From positions 1 to 28,374 of the IMG/VR virus record IMGVR_UViG_3300017717_000049: a stretch of 28,374 bases of DNA. One strand, 5' to 3'. Shown piece after piece: positions 12,129-21,043 of this stretch (positions within the stretch are counted from its first letter, which is position 1; each line of letters opens with the position of its first letter). The position numbers and the translations under genes are program-made. This stretch comes from a virus. Under the pieces are notes generated by a model that made no database searches, was not told the origin of the DNA, and saw only the letters and a list, made by a program, of their open reading frames with translations.

Positions 12129-14090
12129 GTGGCAAGGTCATCTGTTGAGCTTATTGTTGATGCCTCTAAGGCGATCAATCCGCTTAAGCGTGTCACGGCT
12201 GAAACAAAAAAGCTTGAATCCTCGGTTGGCAAAGCGCAAAGCGGTATTCGTCGTACAAATCGTGCATTTAAGGAGACTGGTCGTGTAGCCGAACGCGCTT
12301 CAAAGGGCGTAAACAAACTTGGAGGAGCAATCCGTGGTTTAGTCGCTGGTTTCGGGGCTTTTCAAGCAGGTAAGTTCGTTATCTTTAAAACGGCAGAACT
12401 TGAGAGGCAGACAAAAAGCCTTGAGGTTCTGACTGGGTCACTAGGCAACGCTCGCAACATTATTAGCGAACTGCAGCAGTTTGGCGCTGTAACGCCGTTT
12501 ACGAGCGCAGAACTTATTGAGACGGCAAAACGTTTGAAGGCGTTTGGGTTTGAGACTGAGCAGGTAGTTAATGTCACTAAACGTCTAGCAGATGTTGCTG
12601 GGGCAACGGGCGCTGACCTTGGCGGCATCGCGACAGCGTTTGGTCAAATTCAAGCAAAAGGCCGATTGCAGGGTGAGGAGCTGTTGCAGCTGCAAGAGCG
12701 TGGCGTGGGTCTCCAAGACGAGTTACAGAAGATGTATGGCTTGACTGCGGATGAGTTCCGTAAAGCTCTTGAGGGCGGCCGCATTAGTGCAGATGCCGTC
12801 AATTTAGCCCTGCAAAATATCACCGATACAGGCGGCAAATATGCAAATGGCGCAATCGCCCAGTCTGACACGCTTGCAGGCAAATTCAGCACTTTGGTTG
12901 ATCAAATCGAGCGTGTTGCGCGAACTATTGGCGAAGTGTTGACGCCCGCATTAAAAGGCGCTTTGTCATTCGCGATCCAGACTGTTGATCGTATCAATCA
13001 AGCTTTTGCGGCGGCGTCAATTACAGAGCAGCAAAAACAGGGCTTTAAGTTAGAAGCCGAGCAAGAGGTGATGCGTTTTGCTGGCCCTATGCCAGGAGGA
13101 GCATTTGGTGCTGGCGAAGTTGTTGTAAGGCATCTTGGCAAGACATATAAGGGGTCGGCTTCGTCGGTTGTTTCTCAGATCACAAATGATTTGATCAATC
13201 AAGAAGTGCAGCGCAGAACTGCAGATGCAAGAGGCCCAGGCTTTACGTCTACAGTTATGACTGATCCACCTGCGTTGCTTGACCGTACTAGCTCTACCGG
13301 CGGCGGCAAAGATCCAGCAAAAGCTGCTAAAGAAATAGCAAAAGCTTCTGCCGAAAGAGTTCGTTCACTCAAGCAACAAACTTTGCTGGCTTCTGCATTA
13401 ACCAGTGAAGAGCGTAGACAATTCGAGCAGCAGATTCAAATTGCAGACATCCTTGAGAATGCAAAAGGCTTAACAGATGATCAACTCAAAGCTGAGCTTC
13501 AGGCAACGATTGCTTTGCATGATCAAGAAAATGCTACAGCAGCTATTAATAGGGCTAATGAGCAAAGGCGGAAAGATGAGAACGATATGGCTAAGAAATT
13601 GAAAGAGCAGCAAAACACAATCACTGAGCTGGACAGAATCTATGAATCAATTGGCCAATCTATTTCTACCGGCGTCGTTGATGCTTTGTCTGCTGCCGTT
13701 GATGGCACCAAGGCACTGGCCGACGTTGCCGCTGACACGCTGCGAAACATTGCCAATATCTTGTTGCAGTTTGGTGTCAACACTGCGCTAGGCGGCATCC
13801 CTGGAATGTCTGCTTTCTTTGGTGGTGGCAAGGCTAAAGGCGGCACGGTTACGGGTGGTCGCTCTTACATGGTCGGTGAAAAAGGCCCTGAGCTATTTAC
13901 GCCTGGTCGTACTGGCAGCATTGCACCATCAGGCAGTTTCGGTGGAGCTAACGTTGTTGTAAACGTCGATGCTTCTGGATCGCAGGCACAAGGCAACCAG
14001 CCAAACGCCAAGGCACTGGGCGCTGCTATTGGAGCGGCAGTACAGGCTGAGCTAGTCAAGCAAAAACGTCCTGGAGGCTTACTGAGCTAA
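12129..14090 (+). CDS. Tail tape measure protein
   Basis: This 653-residue protein sets tail length and is ejected ahead of DNA. The N-terminal domain has the tape-measure signature around residues 88-260: 'ELERQTKSLEVLTGSLGNARNIISELQQFGAVTPFTSAELIETAKRLKAFG' and 'GIATAFGQIQAKGRLQGEELLQLQERGVGLQDELQ'. A helical centre follows (to about 535). The C-terminus is Gly-rich: 'GGGKAKGGTVTGGRSYMVGEKGPELFTPGRTG', the lambda-H-like ending. There is no lytic or peptidase domain. At roughly 1.5 angstrom per residue, a rule known for siphovirus tails, it implies a tail near 100 nm. The start is GTG 12129, the only start possible after the in-frame TAG at 12108. It follows the G-T frame by 23 bases. Confidence 0.93.
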   Translation: MARSSVELIVDASKAINPLKRVTAETKKLESSVGKAQSGIRRTNRAFKETGRVAERASKGVNKLGGAIRGLVAGFGAFQAGKFVIFKTAELERQTKSLEVLTGSLGNARNIISELQQFGAVTPFTSAELIETAKRLKAFGFETEQVVNVTKRLADVAGATGADLGGIATAFGQIQAKGRLQGEELLQLQERGVGLQDELQKMYGLTADEFRKALEGGRISADAVNLALQNITDTGGKYANGAIAQSDTLAGKFSTLVDQIERVARTIGEVLTPALKGALSFAIQTVDRINQAFAAASITEQQKQGFKLEAEQEVMRFAGPMPGGAFGAGEVVVRHLGKTYKGSASSVVSQITNDLINQEVQRRTADARGPGFTSTVMTDPPALLDRTSSTGGGKDPAKAAKEIAKASAERVRSLKQQTLLASALTSEERRQFEQQIQIADILENAKGLTDDQLKAELQATIALHDQENATAAINRANEQRRKDENDMAKKLKEQQNTITELDRIYESIGQSISTGVVDALSAAVDGTKALADVAADTLRNIANILLQFGVNTALGGIPGMSAFFGGGKAKGGTVTGGRSYMVGEKGPELFTPGRTGSIAPSGSFGGANVVVNVDASGSQAQGNQPNAKALGAAIGAAVQAELVKQKRPGGLLS

Positions 14091-14428
14091 TGGCAACCTT
14101 CCCATCAATCAGCCCGACTTATGGCGTGCAGAAACGCAGTGCGCCTCGTGTGCGTGCAATTCAGTTTGGTAGTGGCTACCAGCAGCGTGCGCAGTTTGGG
14201 ATACAGCAAAATCCAAAGGTCTATAACCTGACCTTTGAAGTATCAGAGACTGACGCTGACACGATCGAAGCGTTTCTGGATGCACGCGCTGCGGTGGAAA
14301 ACTTTAACTTCACACCACCAGGCGAAAGCAGTAGCAGCAAGTTTATTTGCCGTGAATGGTCTAAATCAATCCCGTATCTGAACCGGGCTACTGTTACGGC
14401 TACGTTTGAGCAAGTCTTTGAGACCTGA
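14090..14428 (+). CDS. M: Minor tail protein M-like
   Basis: This 112-residue protein starts in the tape measure stop (TAATG) and ends in the L start (TGATG). The pattern 'APRVRAIQFGSGYQQRAQFGIQQNPKVYNLTFE' followed by 'ADTIEAFLDARAAVENFNFTPPGESSSSKFICREWSKS' and 'ATVTATFEQVFE' is the lambda M family: an initial F-G-D/S-G-Y-x-Q, then the 'F-x-W/T-x-P' core, then the final F-x-Q/E-V-x-E. M proteins sit at the distal end of the tail, bridging the tube and the tip complex, and resemble a tail tube/distal tail fold. The position M, L, K, I, J is exactly lambda-like. Confidence 0.9.
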   Translation: MATFPSISPTYGVQKRSAPRVRAIQFGSGYQQRAQFGIQQNPKVYNLTFEVSETDADTIEAFLDARAAVENFNFTPPGESSSSKFICREWSKSIPYLNRATVTATFEQVFET

Positions 14429-15492
14429 TGGCTTATCCGTATTACAACGTTGACGGCACCAAGTCGATTCACGCTTGGCAGGCGAGTAGAGAGTATGTGA
14501 TTGGTGATGTAGTTCGTGCTAATCCATCAAAGGGCAACACTCTTGCTTTTAAGTGCATTGAATTAGATGCTGTTGCTCCTGGCGAAAAACCTAAATCAGA
14601 CACCGAAGAATTTTATGCAACCTTCCCTGAAAACGAACCATCGTTTCCGTTCAAGATTACGCAAACGCTTCAAGATGGCGATATTACTTGGGAAGCGTTT
14701 GAACCGTTAGCAGAAGAGCTGCTGCGCCTTGCGCCAACTGCAATTATTGATTTGTTCGAGATCCAGCTAACTGAAGCTGTCAATGGTGTAAATGATATTT
14801 TGCATTATCACGCTGGCAAGAACGGGTTGACGGAAGACATTAAATTTGGCGGCCAAACCTACCCTGCGGTTCCTGTAGAGATCGACGGTTTTGAATTTTC
14901 CGCGAAAGGCACGCTGCCAAGGCCAACACTACGGGTTGCCAATGTCAACAATGCAATCACTAGCTTAATGCTGCTATACAACCCACTAGCAGCAGAAGTC
15001 AGACGTATCCGCACGTTCGTCAAATTTATCGACACAACAAACTTTGACGCTAATCCGACGTTTACCAAAGAATCAGATGTCGAGGACGTTTTGATCACGC
15101 AAGGTGGAGACACCTTGATCGAGCAGACATTTAACGACACTGCTGACCCTGATGCCAAAATTGTTGAGACGTGGTACATCGACAGGATTTCGTCTGAGAA
15201 TCCGCAATTTGTAGAGTTTGAGTTAGCGCCAAAACTTGATTTAACAAACTTAGCTTTACCTCGCAGGACTATTGAAGAGTTTTGTCCGTGGACCTATCGC
15301 GGTGGCAGGGAGTGCCCTTACGTTGACGACGCTTGTTTTACAATCGACGATCAACCGATTACGACGGGTACGCAAGCACAAAAAGAAGCTGCGGATGTTT
15401 GCGGCAAGAGATTGTCTAGTTGCCAGGCGAGATTTCCTGATAGAGAGAAGCTGCCTTTTGGAGGATTTTATGGCGCAAGACTTCAAGCCTGA
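14428..15492 (+). CDS. L: Minor tail protein L-like with iron-sulfur cysteines and extra N-terminal module
   Basis: The C-terminal two thirds (from about residue 92) are lambda L-like. They end in 'CPWTYRGGREC' with C286 and C296, C303, then 'CGKRLSSC' with C325 and C332. The spacing C-x9-C...C-x6-C matches the iron-sulfur ligands described for lambda gpL (C-x8-C...C-x6-C), so the tip may carry an Fe-S cluster. The protein is 354 residues against 232 in lambda. The excess is an N-terminal module of about 85 residues reading 'IHAWQASREYVIGDVVRAN..GNTLAFKCIELD...GEKP...W', which resembles small carbohydrate-binding (CBM5/12-like) modules. The end overlaps the next gene by 23 bases. The L assignment is strong; the module is inference. 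Confidence 0.88.
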   Translation: MAYPYYNVDGTKSIHAWQASREYVIGDVVRANPSKGNTLAFKCIELDAVAPGEKPKSDTEEFYATFPENEPSFPFKITQTLQDGDITWEAFEPLAEELLRLAPTAIIDLFEIQLTEAVNGVNDILHYHAGKNGLTEDIKFGGQTYPAVPVEIDGFEFSAKGTLPRPTLRVANVNNAITSLMLLYNPLAAEVRRIRTFVKFIDTTNFDANPTFTKESDVEDVLITQGGDTLIEQTFNDTADPDAKIVETWYIDRISSENPQFVEFELAPKLDLTNLALPRRTIEEFCPWTYRGGRECPYVDDACFTIDDQPITTGTQAQKEAADVCGKRLSSCQARFPDREKLPFGGFYGARLQA

Positions 15493-15781
15493 AGCCGAAA
15501 GGCACGCGCACGCCAAATCGCCTGAGGAGTCATGCGGCTTGGTTGTCAATAGCAGTTACTTCCCTTGCCGCAACATTGCAAATGATCCAAGGTCAAATTT
15601 TGTTTTAGAGCCTGTCGACTATGCGCGTGCTATGTATTTTGGAGACATCGAAGGTGTCGTCCACTCGCATCCAGACGGTACTCCAGTTAGTGAAGCAGAC
15701 CGTAAAGCTTGCACCCAAACCGGATTGCCCTGGTTCGTATATTCTGTCCCTGACCAGCAATGGCTGACTATCGAGCCCTAA
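15470..15781 (+). CDS. Tail tip JAMM/MPN domain protein (K N-terminal half)
   Basis: I chose ATG 15470, which has a full GGAGG (15460-15464) five bases upstream; the open frame before it is L in another phase. The 103-residue product has the JAMM metalloprotease motif 'HSHPDGTPVSEAD' at residues 65-77 (H65, H67, S74, D77), plus an upstream glutamate in 'PEESCGLV' (E19/E20). A zinc site is therefore complete. In lambda this domain is the N-terminal half of gpK, and NlpC/P60 the C-terminal half; here they are two genes. It probably processes a tail tip component. The end overlaps the NlpC gene by 22 bases. Confidence 0.9.
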   Translation: MAQDFKPEAERHAHAKSPEESCGLVVNSSYFPCRNIANDPRSNFVLEPVDYARAMYFGDIEGVVHSHPDGTPVSEADRKACTQTGLPWFVYSVPDQQWLTIEP

Positions 15782-16149
15782 TTGGTCAGCATTGGGAGTA
15801 CGGCAAGCAAGATTGCTACACGCTGGTTCGGCAATACTACGAGCTGATTGGCGTCAAGCTGCCAGACTTCCCGCGTCCTGAGGATCTTGGCACGACAGAC
15901 AGCATTTTTTTGCGTAACGCAAAATCACTAAAGTTTAAGCCTGTCGCGTTAGACGATCGACAGAAGAGCGATTTGTTGGTGATGCGCCTTGGCACGAGAA
16001 CACCAATGCACGGTGCGATTTATGTAGGCGACGACAAGATTCTGCACCAGCGTGTGGACAGCATCAGTGCGGTGGAACCCTTACGGCAGTATTATCGCAA
16101 GAGGATTGCGGCTGTGTTTCGTCATGCAACTTGTCATGCTGGCAGGTGA
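15760..16149 (+). CDS. Tail tip NlpC/P60 peptidase (K C-terminal half)
   Basis: This 129-residue NlpC/P60 cysteine peptidase domain has catalytic Cys C19 in 'YGKQDCYTLVRQYY' (the D-C-x-x-L-V-R form), His H84 in 'TPMHGAIYVG' and a likely third residue H96 in 'KILHQ'. It would cut peptidoglycan stem peptides during entry or help assemble the tip. Start ATG 15760 lies in the end of the JAMM gene; no Shine-Dalgarno is evident, so translation is probably coupled. An alternative is a -1 slip fusing the two into a lambda-K-like protein, but no classic heptamer is seen. The 3' end overlaps the I-like gene by 26 bases. Confidence 0.9.
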   Translation: MADYRALIGQHWEYGKQDCYTLVRQYYELIGVKLPDFPRPEDLGTTDSIFLRNAKSLKFKPVALDDRQKSDLLVMRLGTRTPMHGAIYVGDDKILHQRVDSISAVEPLRQYYRKRIAAVFRHATCHAGR

Positions 16150-17413
16150 GCTGGGCGAGAAGTACGGCAAGCACCACGAGTATTACAACCTGCAGACGCC
16201 AGCAGATGCGATCAAGCTGCTGTGCATTAACTATCCAGCGTTGAAGCAGGACATGATGCAGGCGCACCATAACGGTGTTGGGTACAAGGTTGTCCAAGGT
16301 GGTGCCGCGATGGGATATGACGAGCTACAGCTGCCGTTTGGCAGCAAGCCATTGCTTGTGGTGCCTGTGATTTCTGGTGCGGGTGGTGGCGCTACCACGC
16401 AGATATTGGTTGGTGTTGGTTTAGTTGCCGCGTCGTTTTTGTTTCCTGGCGCAGGTTTGTTTGGCGCTTCAGCTTTTGGCGGTTCGATAGCTGCTGCAAG
16501 CACATTGACAGCTGTTGGCACAGGCATCAGCGCAGTCGGCGCAAGCTTAATTCTCTCTGGCACTGCAAGTCTGATTTCACCACAGCCACAACTTGGCAAC
16601 CTCGGTGCTAACAGGATCAGAGGCGAAGGTACAAACGTGCGCGGTCCTGGCCCTGACGGTATTACACGCGGTGCAATGGGTCATGCAAATTACGCGTTTA
16701 CGGGACCAGCTAACACTGTCGGAACTGGTGCAACAGTGCCTGTTATCTACGGTCGTGTTATTGCAGGCAGTCACTTGCTAGCTGCCAATCTTGTCGTTTC
16801 TGATGATTCAGACCCGCTAAAAACAACAACGCAAGCGCCAGGCATAGACACATTCAGAATTAACGGTGAGCAAGTAAGTCAAAAGCTAGAGAGCCACGGC
16901 GGGCTCAAAGGACGAAAGAAAACTATTGAGATTAAAGGGACTGACCCACAAGAACAGAAAAGAATCTTTGTTGACAAAAAATTTGGACCTTCTGGCGGTG
17001 ATGCAACTCTTGAGATAGAGCAAACAGTTGTAAGCGCTAAATTAAAATACAAAAAAACCGAAACCGTAAGAAAAAAACTTGATATTTTATTTAAAATAGA
17101 CAGAGGCTTGTTTGACTATGTTGCTGGCGAAGGCTCAACTATTATAGATGGTTTTATTAGATACAGAATTACTGTTCAATTAACAGGAACTGATCCTGAC
17201 CCAACTGTTGCAAGTGCTGACGTCACTGTCCAGGGTCTTCTCACAGAAAGCAAAAAAGACAACATCGTGTATGGTCACAGACTGCAAATGCCAAAGGTCT
17301 CGGATCGAAACGAAGTCAGGGTTAAAGTTGAGATTATCGATGCCGAGGTGCATGATGATGCAAGGCTGATCTTTCATGCTTACGGCTACGGACTTTTGGA
17401 CGGAAACGACTGA
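16124..17413 (+). CDS. I: Tail assembly protein I-like, with extra C-terminal domain
   Basis: I placed the start at ATG 16124 (ATG 16136 is possible), because 'MLAGELGEKYGKHHEY' is the family opening and the longer frame from 16052 only reads NlpC sequence in the wrong phase. Residues 1-225 are lambda I-like. They have an ubiquitin-like N-terminus, a Gly/Ala-rich hydrophobic stretch (about 86-150) and 'GMGHANYAFTGPANTVGTGATVPVIYGRVIAGSHLLAANLV', the usual ending. Lambda I (223 aa) stops there. This protein goes on for about 205 residues, including a lysine-rich part (260-320) and a beta-sandwich-like part (319-405) that resembles the insertion domain of the J protein next door. It helps build the tip with J. 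Confidence 0.88.
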   Translation: MQLVMLAGELGEKYGKHHEYYNLQTPADAIKLLCINYPALKQDMMQAHHNGVGYKVVQGGAAMGYDELQLPFGSKPLLVVPVISGAGGGATTQILVGVGLVAASFLFPGAGLFGASAFGGSIAAASTLTAVGTGISAVGASLILSGTASLISPQPQLGNLGANRIRGEGTNVRGPGPDGITRGAMGHANYAFTGPANTVGTGATVPVIYGRVIAGSHLLAANLVVSDDSDPLKTTTQAPGIDTFRINGEQVSQKLESHGGLKGRKKTIEIKGTDPQEQKRIFVDKKFGPSGGDATLEIEQTVVSAKLKYKKTETVRKKLDILFKIDRGLFDYVAGEGSTIIDGFIRYRITVQLTGTDPDPTVASADVTVQGLLTESKKDNIVYGHRLQMPKVSDRNEVRVKVEIIDAEVHDDARLIFHAYGYGLLDGND

Positions 17414-17419
17414 CTTGCT

Positions 17420-20400
17420 ATGGCTCTCAACTCTAAGACCACGCTTAAAATCATTGACGCCCTATGCGAAGGCCCGATTGAGGGTTTGGTAGAGACAGGA
17501 GACCGTGAAAAGAAAAGCGTTTTTTTAAACGAAACAATAGTAACGCGTCAACAGCTTACTGATAGAACTGTTCAATTTTTGACAAAGGAAGGAACAGGCA
17601 CGCAAGGCACGTTTGAAGAAGGTTCTACCTTTGAAGATCAACAAACAACAATTATTGATGTCAATCGGGAGATTGGGTCTAGCTATAGCGAAGAGTTGAC
17701 TTCAGACAACAAAGTTAAAAGCCGGAATTATGGCAAGGGCCAAGTTGTGCAAGCCATAACCCAAACAGACATTGATTTTGTCGAGCTTGTTTTTACTATA
17801 CCAAAGTTGTTTTGCGTAGCTGAAGAGGGCTTGGCGCGTGGGCAACTGTTTTTTGCTCAAATCAAGCTGGAGTTGCACATTTGCGGGGTCGATGGCGCTT
17901 GGGGGAAGCCGATAGACATAGAGGTTGAAAGTCAGGAAAAGAAAAACATAATTAAAGGGATATGCACTTCAGCCTATCAATTTAAGACTCAGGCTATTGA
18001 TTTAACGGGCAAAAAAGGGCCTTACAAGATAAGAGTTCGTAAGATTGAGTTTAATGAGCCTGAGGATGCGTTTGAGATTTCATTCAGAGACTTTGAGGAC
18101 GTTCCAAAGAAAACTCCTATAGCTAGCAAGCGTGCTGATCAAATTCTGTTGACAAGCATAATTGTCGGTAAAAAATTTGGCACGGCCTTTCCGCACACAG
18201 CGCTTGTATCTCTCAGCTTGGACGCAGAAGAATACAGCACATTACCTGCAAGAGCTTATGACGTAAAAGGCCTGAAAGTACAAATACCATCTAATGCAAG
18301 TGTCGAAAAAAGTGGCAGGTTGAAATTTGATAATGTGCCATTTGACGGCAGCTTGCAGGAAAATAGGGCTTGGACAACGTGTCCTGTTTGTTGCTTTTAT
18401 GATTTGCTCACCAACAAGCGTTATGGTGCTGGTGACTTTATCAATGAATCAAACCTTAACTGGGTTGATCTAATTGAAATTGCCAAATACTGCAACGAAC
18501 AAGTTGAGTATGTAGATGATCAACTTCAAACACAAAAAGAGGCCCGGTTCGCAATCAACACAGTTATTGGTTCGCAGGCTGAAGCCTTTAGCGTTTTGCA
18601 GGACATGGCCAGCGTTTTCCGTGGGATGTTGTTCTGGAAGTCAGACAACGTACAGATTGCTGCAGACCATGGAGAGTTAAACGACACCGTTGAATCCGCA
18701 CCAAAGAACGTGCCTGCGATTCATGTATTCAGCAATTCAAACGTTGTTAACGGCAGTTTTTCTTATAGCGGATCGTCACTAAAAACACGCAGTACAAGGG
18801 TGCGTGTACGGTACAACGATCCTGACAACTTCCATAAGCCAAACTTTATCTGCATAGAAGATAGGAGCCTTATTGATAAATATGGCGTACAAGAGAAAAG
18901 CGTCGTTGCGTTTGGCTGCACGTCTAAGCATCAGGCTCAGCGTATGGGGCGGTGGATCATGCAGTCTGAAAAGCTGCATGACGAAACGGTAACGTTCTCA
19001 GTTGGCCTCGAAGGCTTAAATGTCTTGCCTGGCCAAGTGTTTGAGGTGTCAGATGAGATGCGTTTTGGCACGCGATTGGCTGGCCGCATCGTTGGCGTTA
19101 GTAACGACAGCACGCCTCCATTTGTCCGTATAGATCAAACAGCGTCTTTGCCATCTGGCACAAACAATAAACTGACTGTTGTCATGAAGGATGGCTCGAT
19201 TGAGACGAGAGATATTGCAAGCGTAAGTGGCAATGAAGTAAGGCTTGCGTCTGCCTATACGCAAGTGCCGCCTGACGATGCGTTATATGCAATCAAAAAT
19301 GATTCTGCCGTTCTGTCTAAATACCGTTGCTTGTCAGTTGCTGAGGGTGAAGAGGGAACGTATGCGGTTGTAGGCGTCAAGCATGTAGATGGTATTTACA
19401 GGGTTGTTGAAGATCCGTCTGCAAAGCTTAATTCACCAAATCCGTTTTTCTTTGGGGCGGAGCCAAGCACACCTACGGATGTGAAGATTACGTTCCAACA
19501 GATCGATGACGGGCGGAACACAACGAATCGGGCAACAGTTTCTTGGACGCGTGGTTTGTCTGGTTCTGTTATCAGTTTCAAGATTCGATTCAAAGTTGGC
19601 GATGGCGGCAACTGGATTAACCAGACCACAAATAACAACTCGATTGACATCAGCACAGGACTTGTGCCTGGTAAGCAGTTGATTGTGCAGGTTAAGGCAA
19701 TAGGGCCTGATCCTGACCGCAAAGAGTCTGCTTATTCAACCGGAGTAACTAGGGAGATACCGGTTGGTGGAACGAGTGACGACTCGTCAGACCTAGCGCA
19801 AGTCACTTTGCCTCCAGACCCAGAAGACGTCACTATTGAAGCTATTGGTGTCGATCAAGTTGCATTGCGTTGGGGCGCAACAGCAAGCGGCCAAAAACTT
19901 GAAGGGTTTATTGCTGTCATTAAGCACTCATCCAAAACCGACGGCAGTGGGTCGTGGGCAAACAGTTCTATTCTTCGCAAGATTGAAGCACGAACGACAT
20001 CGGTTGTACTGCCTTTGTTAAACGGTGAGTACCTTATTAAGTTCCAGAATGAGCAAAGACTGCGTAGCGCCAGTGCGGTCAGCGCAATAATCAACATCCC
20101 GGACGGCATTCCTCGTCTTAACCATGAAGTAATCAGAGAAGATCAACTTGCCAATGAGTTTGGCGGCGACAAGGTTGGTGTTTACTACAACCAAGACTAT
20201 GACGGTTTGATTCTTGATGGAGACGCATCGTTCGATGCTATTTCAAACCTTGATGGTTTTACTGCAAACATTGACAGTCATTTTGGAACGCAGCTTGTTC
20301 GCGGCGAGTATTTCTTCCAAAAAACAGTAGATCTTGGCAATAAATTTAGCGTGCGTATACAGCGTGTGTTGACGACCAGAGGCCTATACGCAAGCGACTT

Positions 20401-21034
20401 GATTGATGATCGTACAGAGCTAGTCGATACATGGTCTGATTTTGACGGTCTCTTGCCTGACGATACAAACGTTGAGGTGTATTTTCGCAAAAACATTGAT
20501 AGTCAAAATTCATTGACTCCAGCAGGGTTGACGGGCGACATTGCATTGGAAGACGGCTCAAAGATTTTGCAAGAAGACAACAGCAGCAAATTTAATCGTG
20601 AAGCGGTGCTTGAATTTGAAGACTGGATACCACTAGAAAATAATGCGTATGCGGGGCGGTTCTTTCAGTTCAAAGCTGTACTGACAACGGACCATGTTGA
20701 TCAGACGCCGATTGTGGATCAACTGGGAGTTACGTTGCAGTTTGAGCGTCGAACGGAAAACAGCACAACCTTTAGTTCTGAATCGCTTCGCACGCTGCGT
20801 GACAATGATCCTGAAATCTTGACAGACGTAGTGTTTATAAATGCGTTTTATGCAGACGCCGACACAGAGGTCACTGTTGGAATTACTGCCTTTGGGCTAC
20901 AGAGCGGCGATTATTACAGGATCACCAACTTGACAGGAGCTGGATTTGACATTGACTTCTACGACAGCAGCAACACTGTTATTGACAGAAATTTTCAGTA
21001 CACTGCGATAGGATACGGAACAAAGCAGTCTTAA
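17420..21034 (+). CDS. J: Tail tip attachment protein J-like (central fibre)
   Basis: This 1204-residue host-contact protein is lambda J-like through about residue 690: 'TTLKIIDALCEGPIEGLV' opens it. Residues 119-210 form the insertion domain. Then come 'FPHTALVSLSLDAEEY', 'RAYDVKGLKVQIPSNA' and 'LTNKRYGAGDFI', and later 'GCTSKHQAQRMGRWIMQSEKLHDETVTFSVGLEGLNVLPGQVFEVSD'. After that, about 690-790 and 800-895 look like two fibronectin type III domains, followed by an unassigned beta-rich region. The last 65 residues form a module 'FINAFYADADTEVTVGITAFGLQ...GYGTKQ' of the kind seen at fibre tips. It would form the trimeric tip spike and choose the receptor. Start ATG 17420, six bases after I. 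Confidence 0.93.
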   Translation: MALNSKTTLKIIDALCEGPIEGLVETGDREKKSVFLNETIVTRQQLTDRTVQFLTKEGTGTQGTFEEGSTFEDQQTTIIDVNREIGSSYSEELTSDNKVKSRNYGKGQVVQAITQTDIDFVELVFTIPKLFCVAEEGLARGQLFFAQIKLELHICGVDGAWGKPIDIEVESQEKKNIIKGICTSAYQFKTQAIDLTGKKGPYKIRVRKIEFNEPEDAFEISFRDFEDVPKKTPIASKRADQILLTSIIVGKKFGTAFPHTALVSLSLDAEEYSTLPARAYDVKGLKVQIPSNASVEKSGRLKFDNVPFDGSLQENRAWTTCPVCCFYDLLTNKRYGAGDFINESNLNWVDLIEIAKYCNEQVEYVDDQLQTQKEARFAINTVIGSQAEAFSVLQDMASVFRGMLFWKSDNVQIAADHGELNDTVESAPKNVPAIHVFSNSNVVNGSFSYSGSSLKTRSTRVRVRYNDPDNFHKPNFICIEDRSLIDKYGVQEKSVVAFGCTSKHQAQRMGRWIMQSEKLHDETVTFSVGLEGLNVLPGQVFEVSDEMRFGTRLAGRIVGVSNDSTPPFVRIDQTASLPSGTNNKLTVVMKDGSIETRDIASVSGNEVRLASAYTQVPPDDALYAIKNDSAVLSKYRCLSVAEGEEGTYAVVGVKHVDGIYRVVEDPSAKLNSPNPFFFGAEPSTPTDVKITFQQIDDGRNTTNRATVSWTRGLSGSVISFKIRFKVGDGGNWINQTTNNNSIDISTGLVPGKQLIVQVKAIGPDPDRKESAYSTGVTREIPVGGTSDDSSDLAQVTLPPDPEDVTIEAIGVDQVALRWGATASGQKLEGFIAVIKHSSKTDGSGSWANSSILRKIEARTTSVVLPLLNGEYLIKFQNEQRLRSASAVSAIINIPDGIPRLNHEVIREDQLANEFGGDKVGVYYNQDYDGLILDGDASFDAISNLDGFTANIDSHFGTQLVRGEYFFQKTVDLGNKFSVRIQRVLTTRGLYASDLIDDRTELVDTWSDFDGLLPDDTNVEVYFRKNIDSQNSLTPAGLTGDIALEDGSKILQEDNSSKFNREAVLEFEDWIPLENNAYAGRFFQFKAVLTTDHVDQTPIVDQLGVTLQFERRTENSTTFSSESLRTLRDNDPEILTDVVFINAFYADADTEVTVGITAFGLQSGDYYRITNLTGAGFDIDFYDSSNTVIDRNFQYTAIGYGTKQS

Positions 21035-21043
21035 GGCGTCGCT

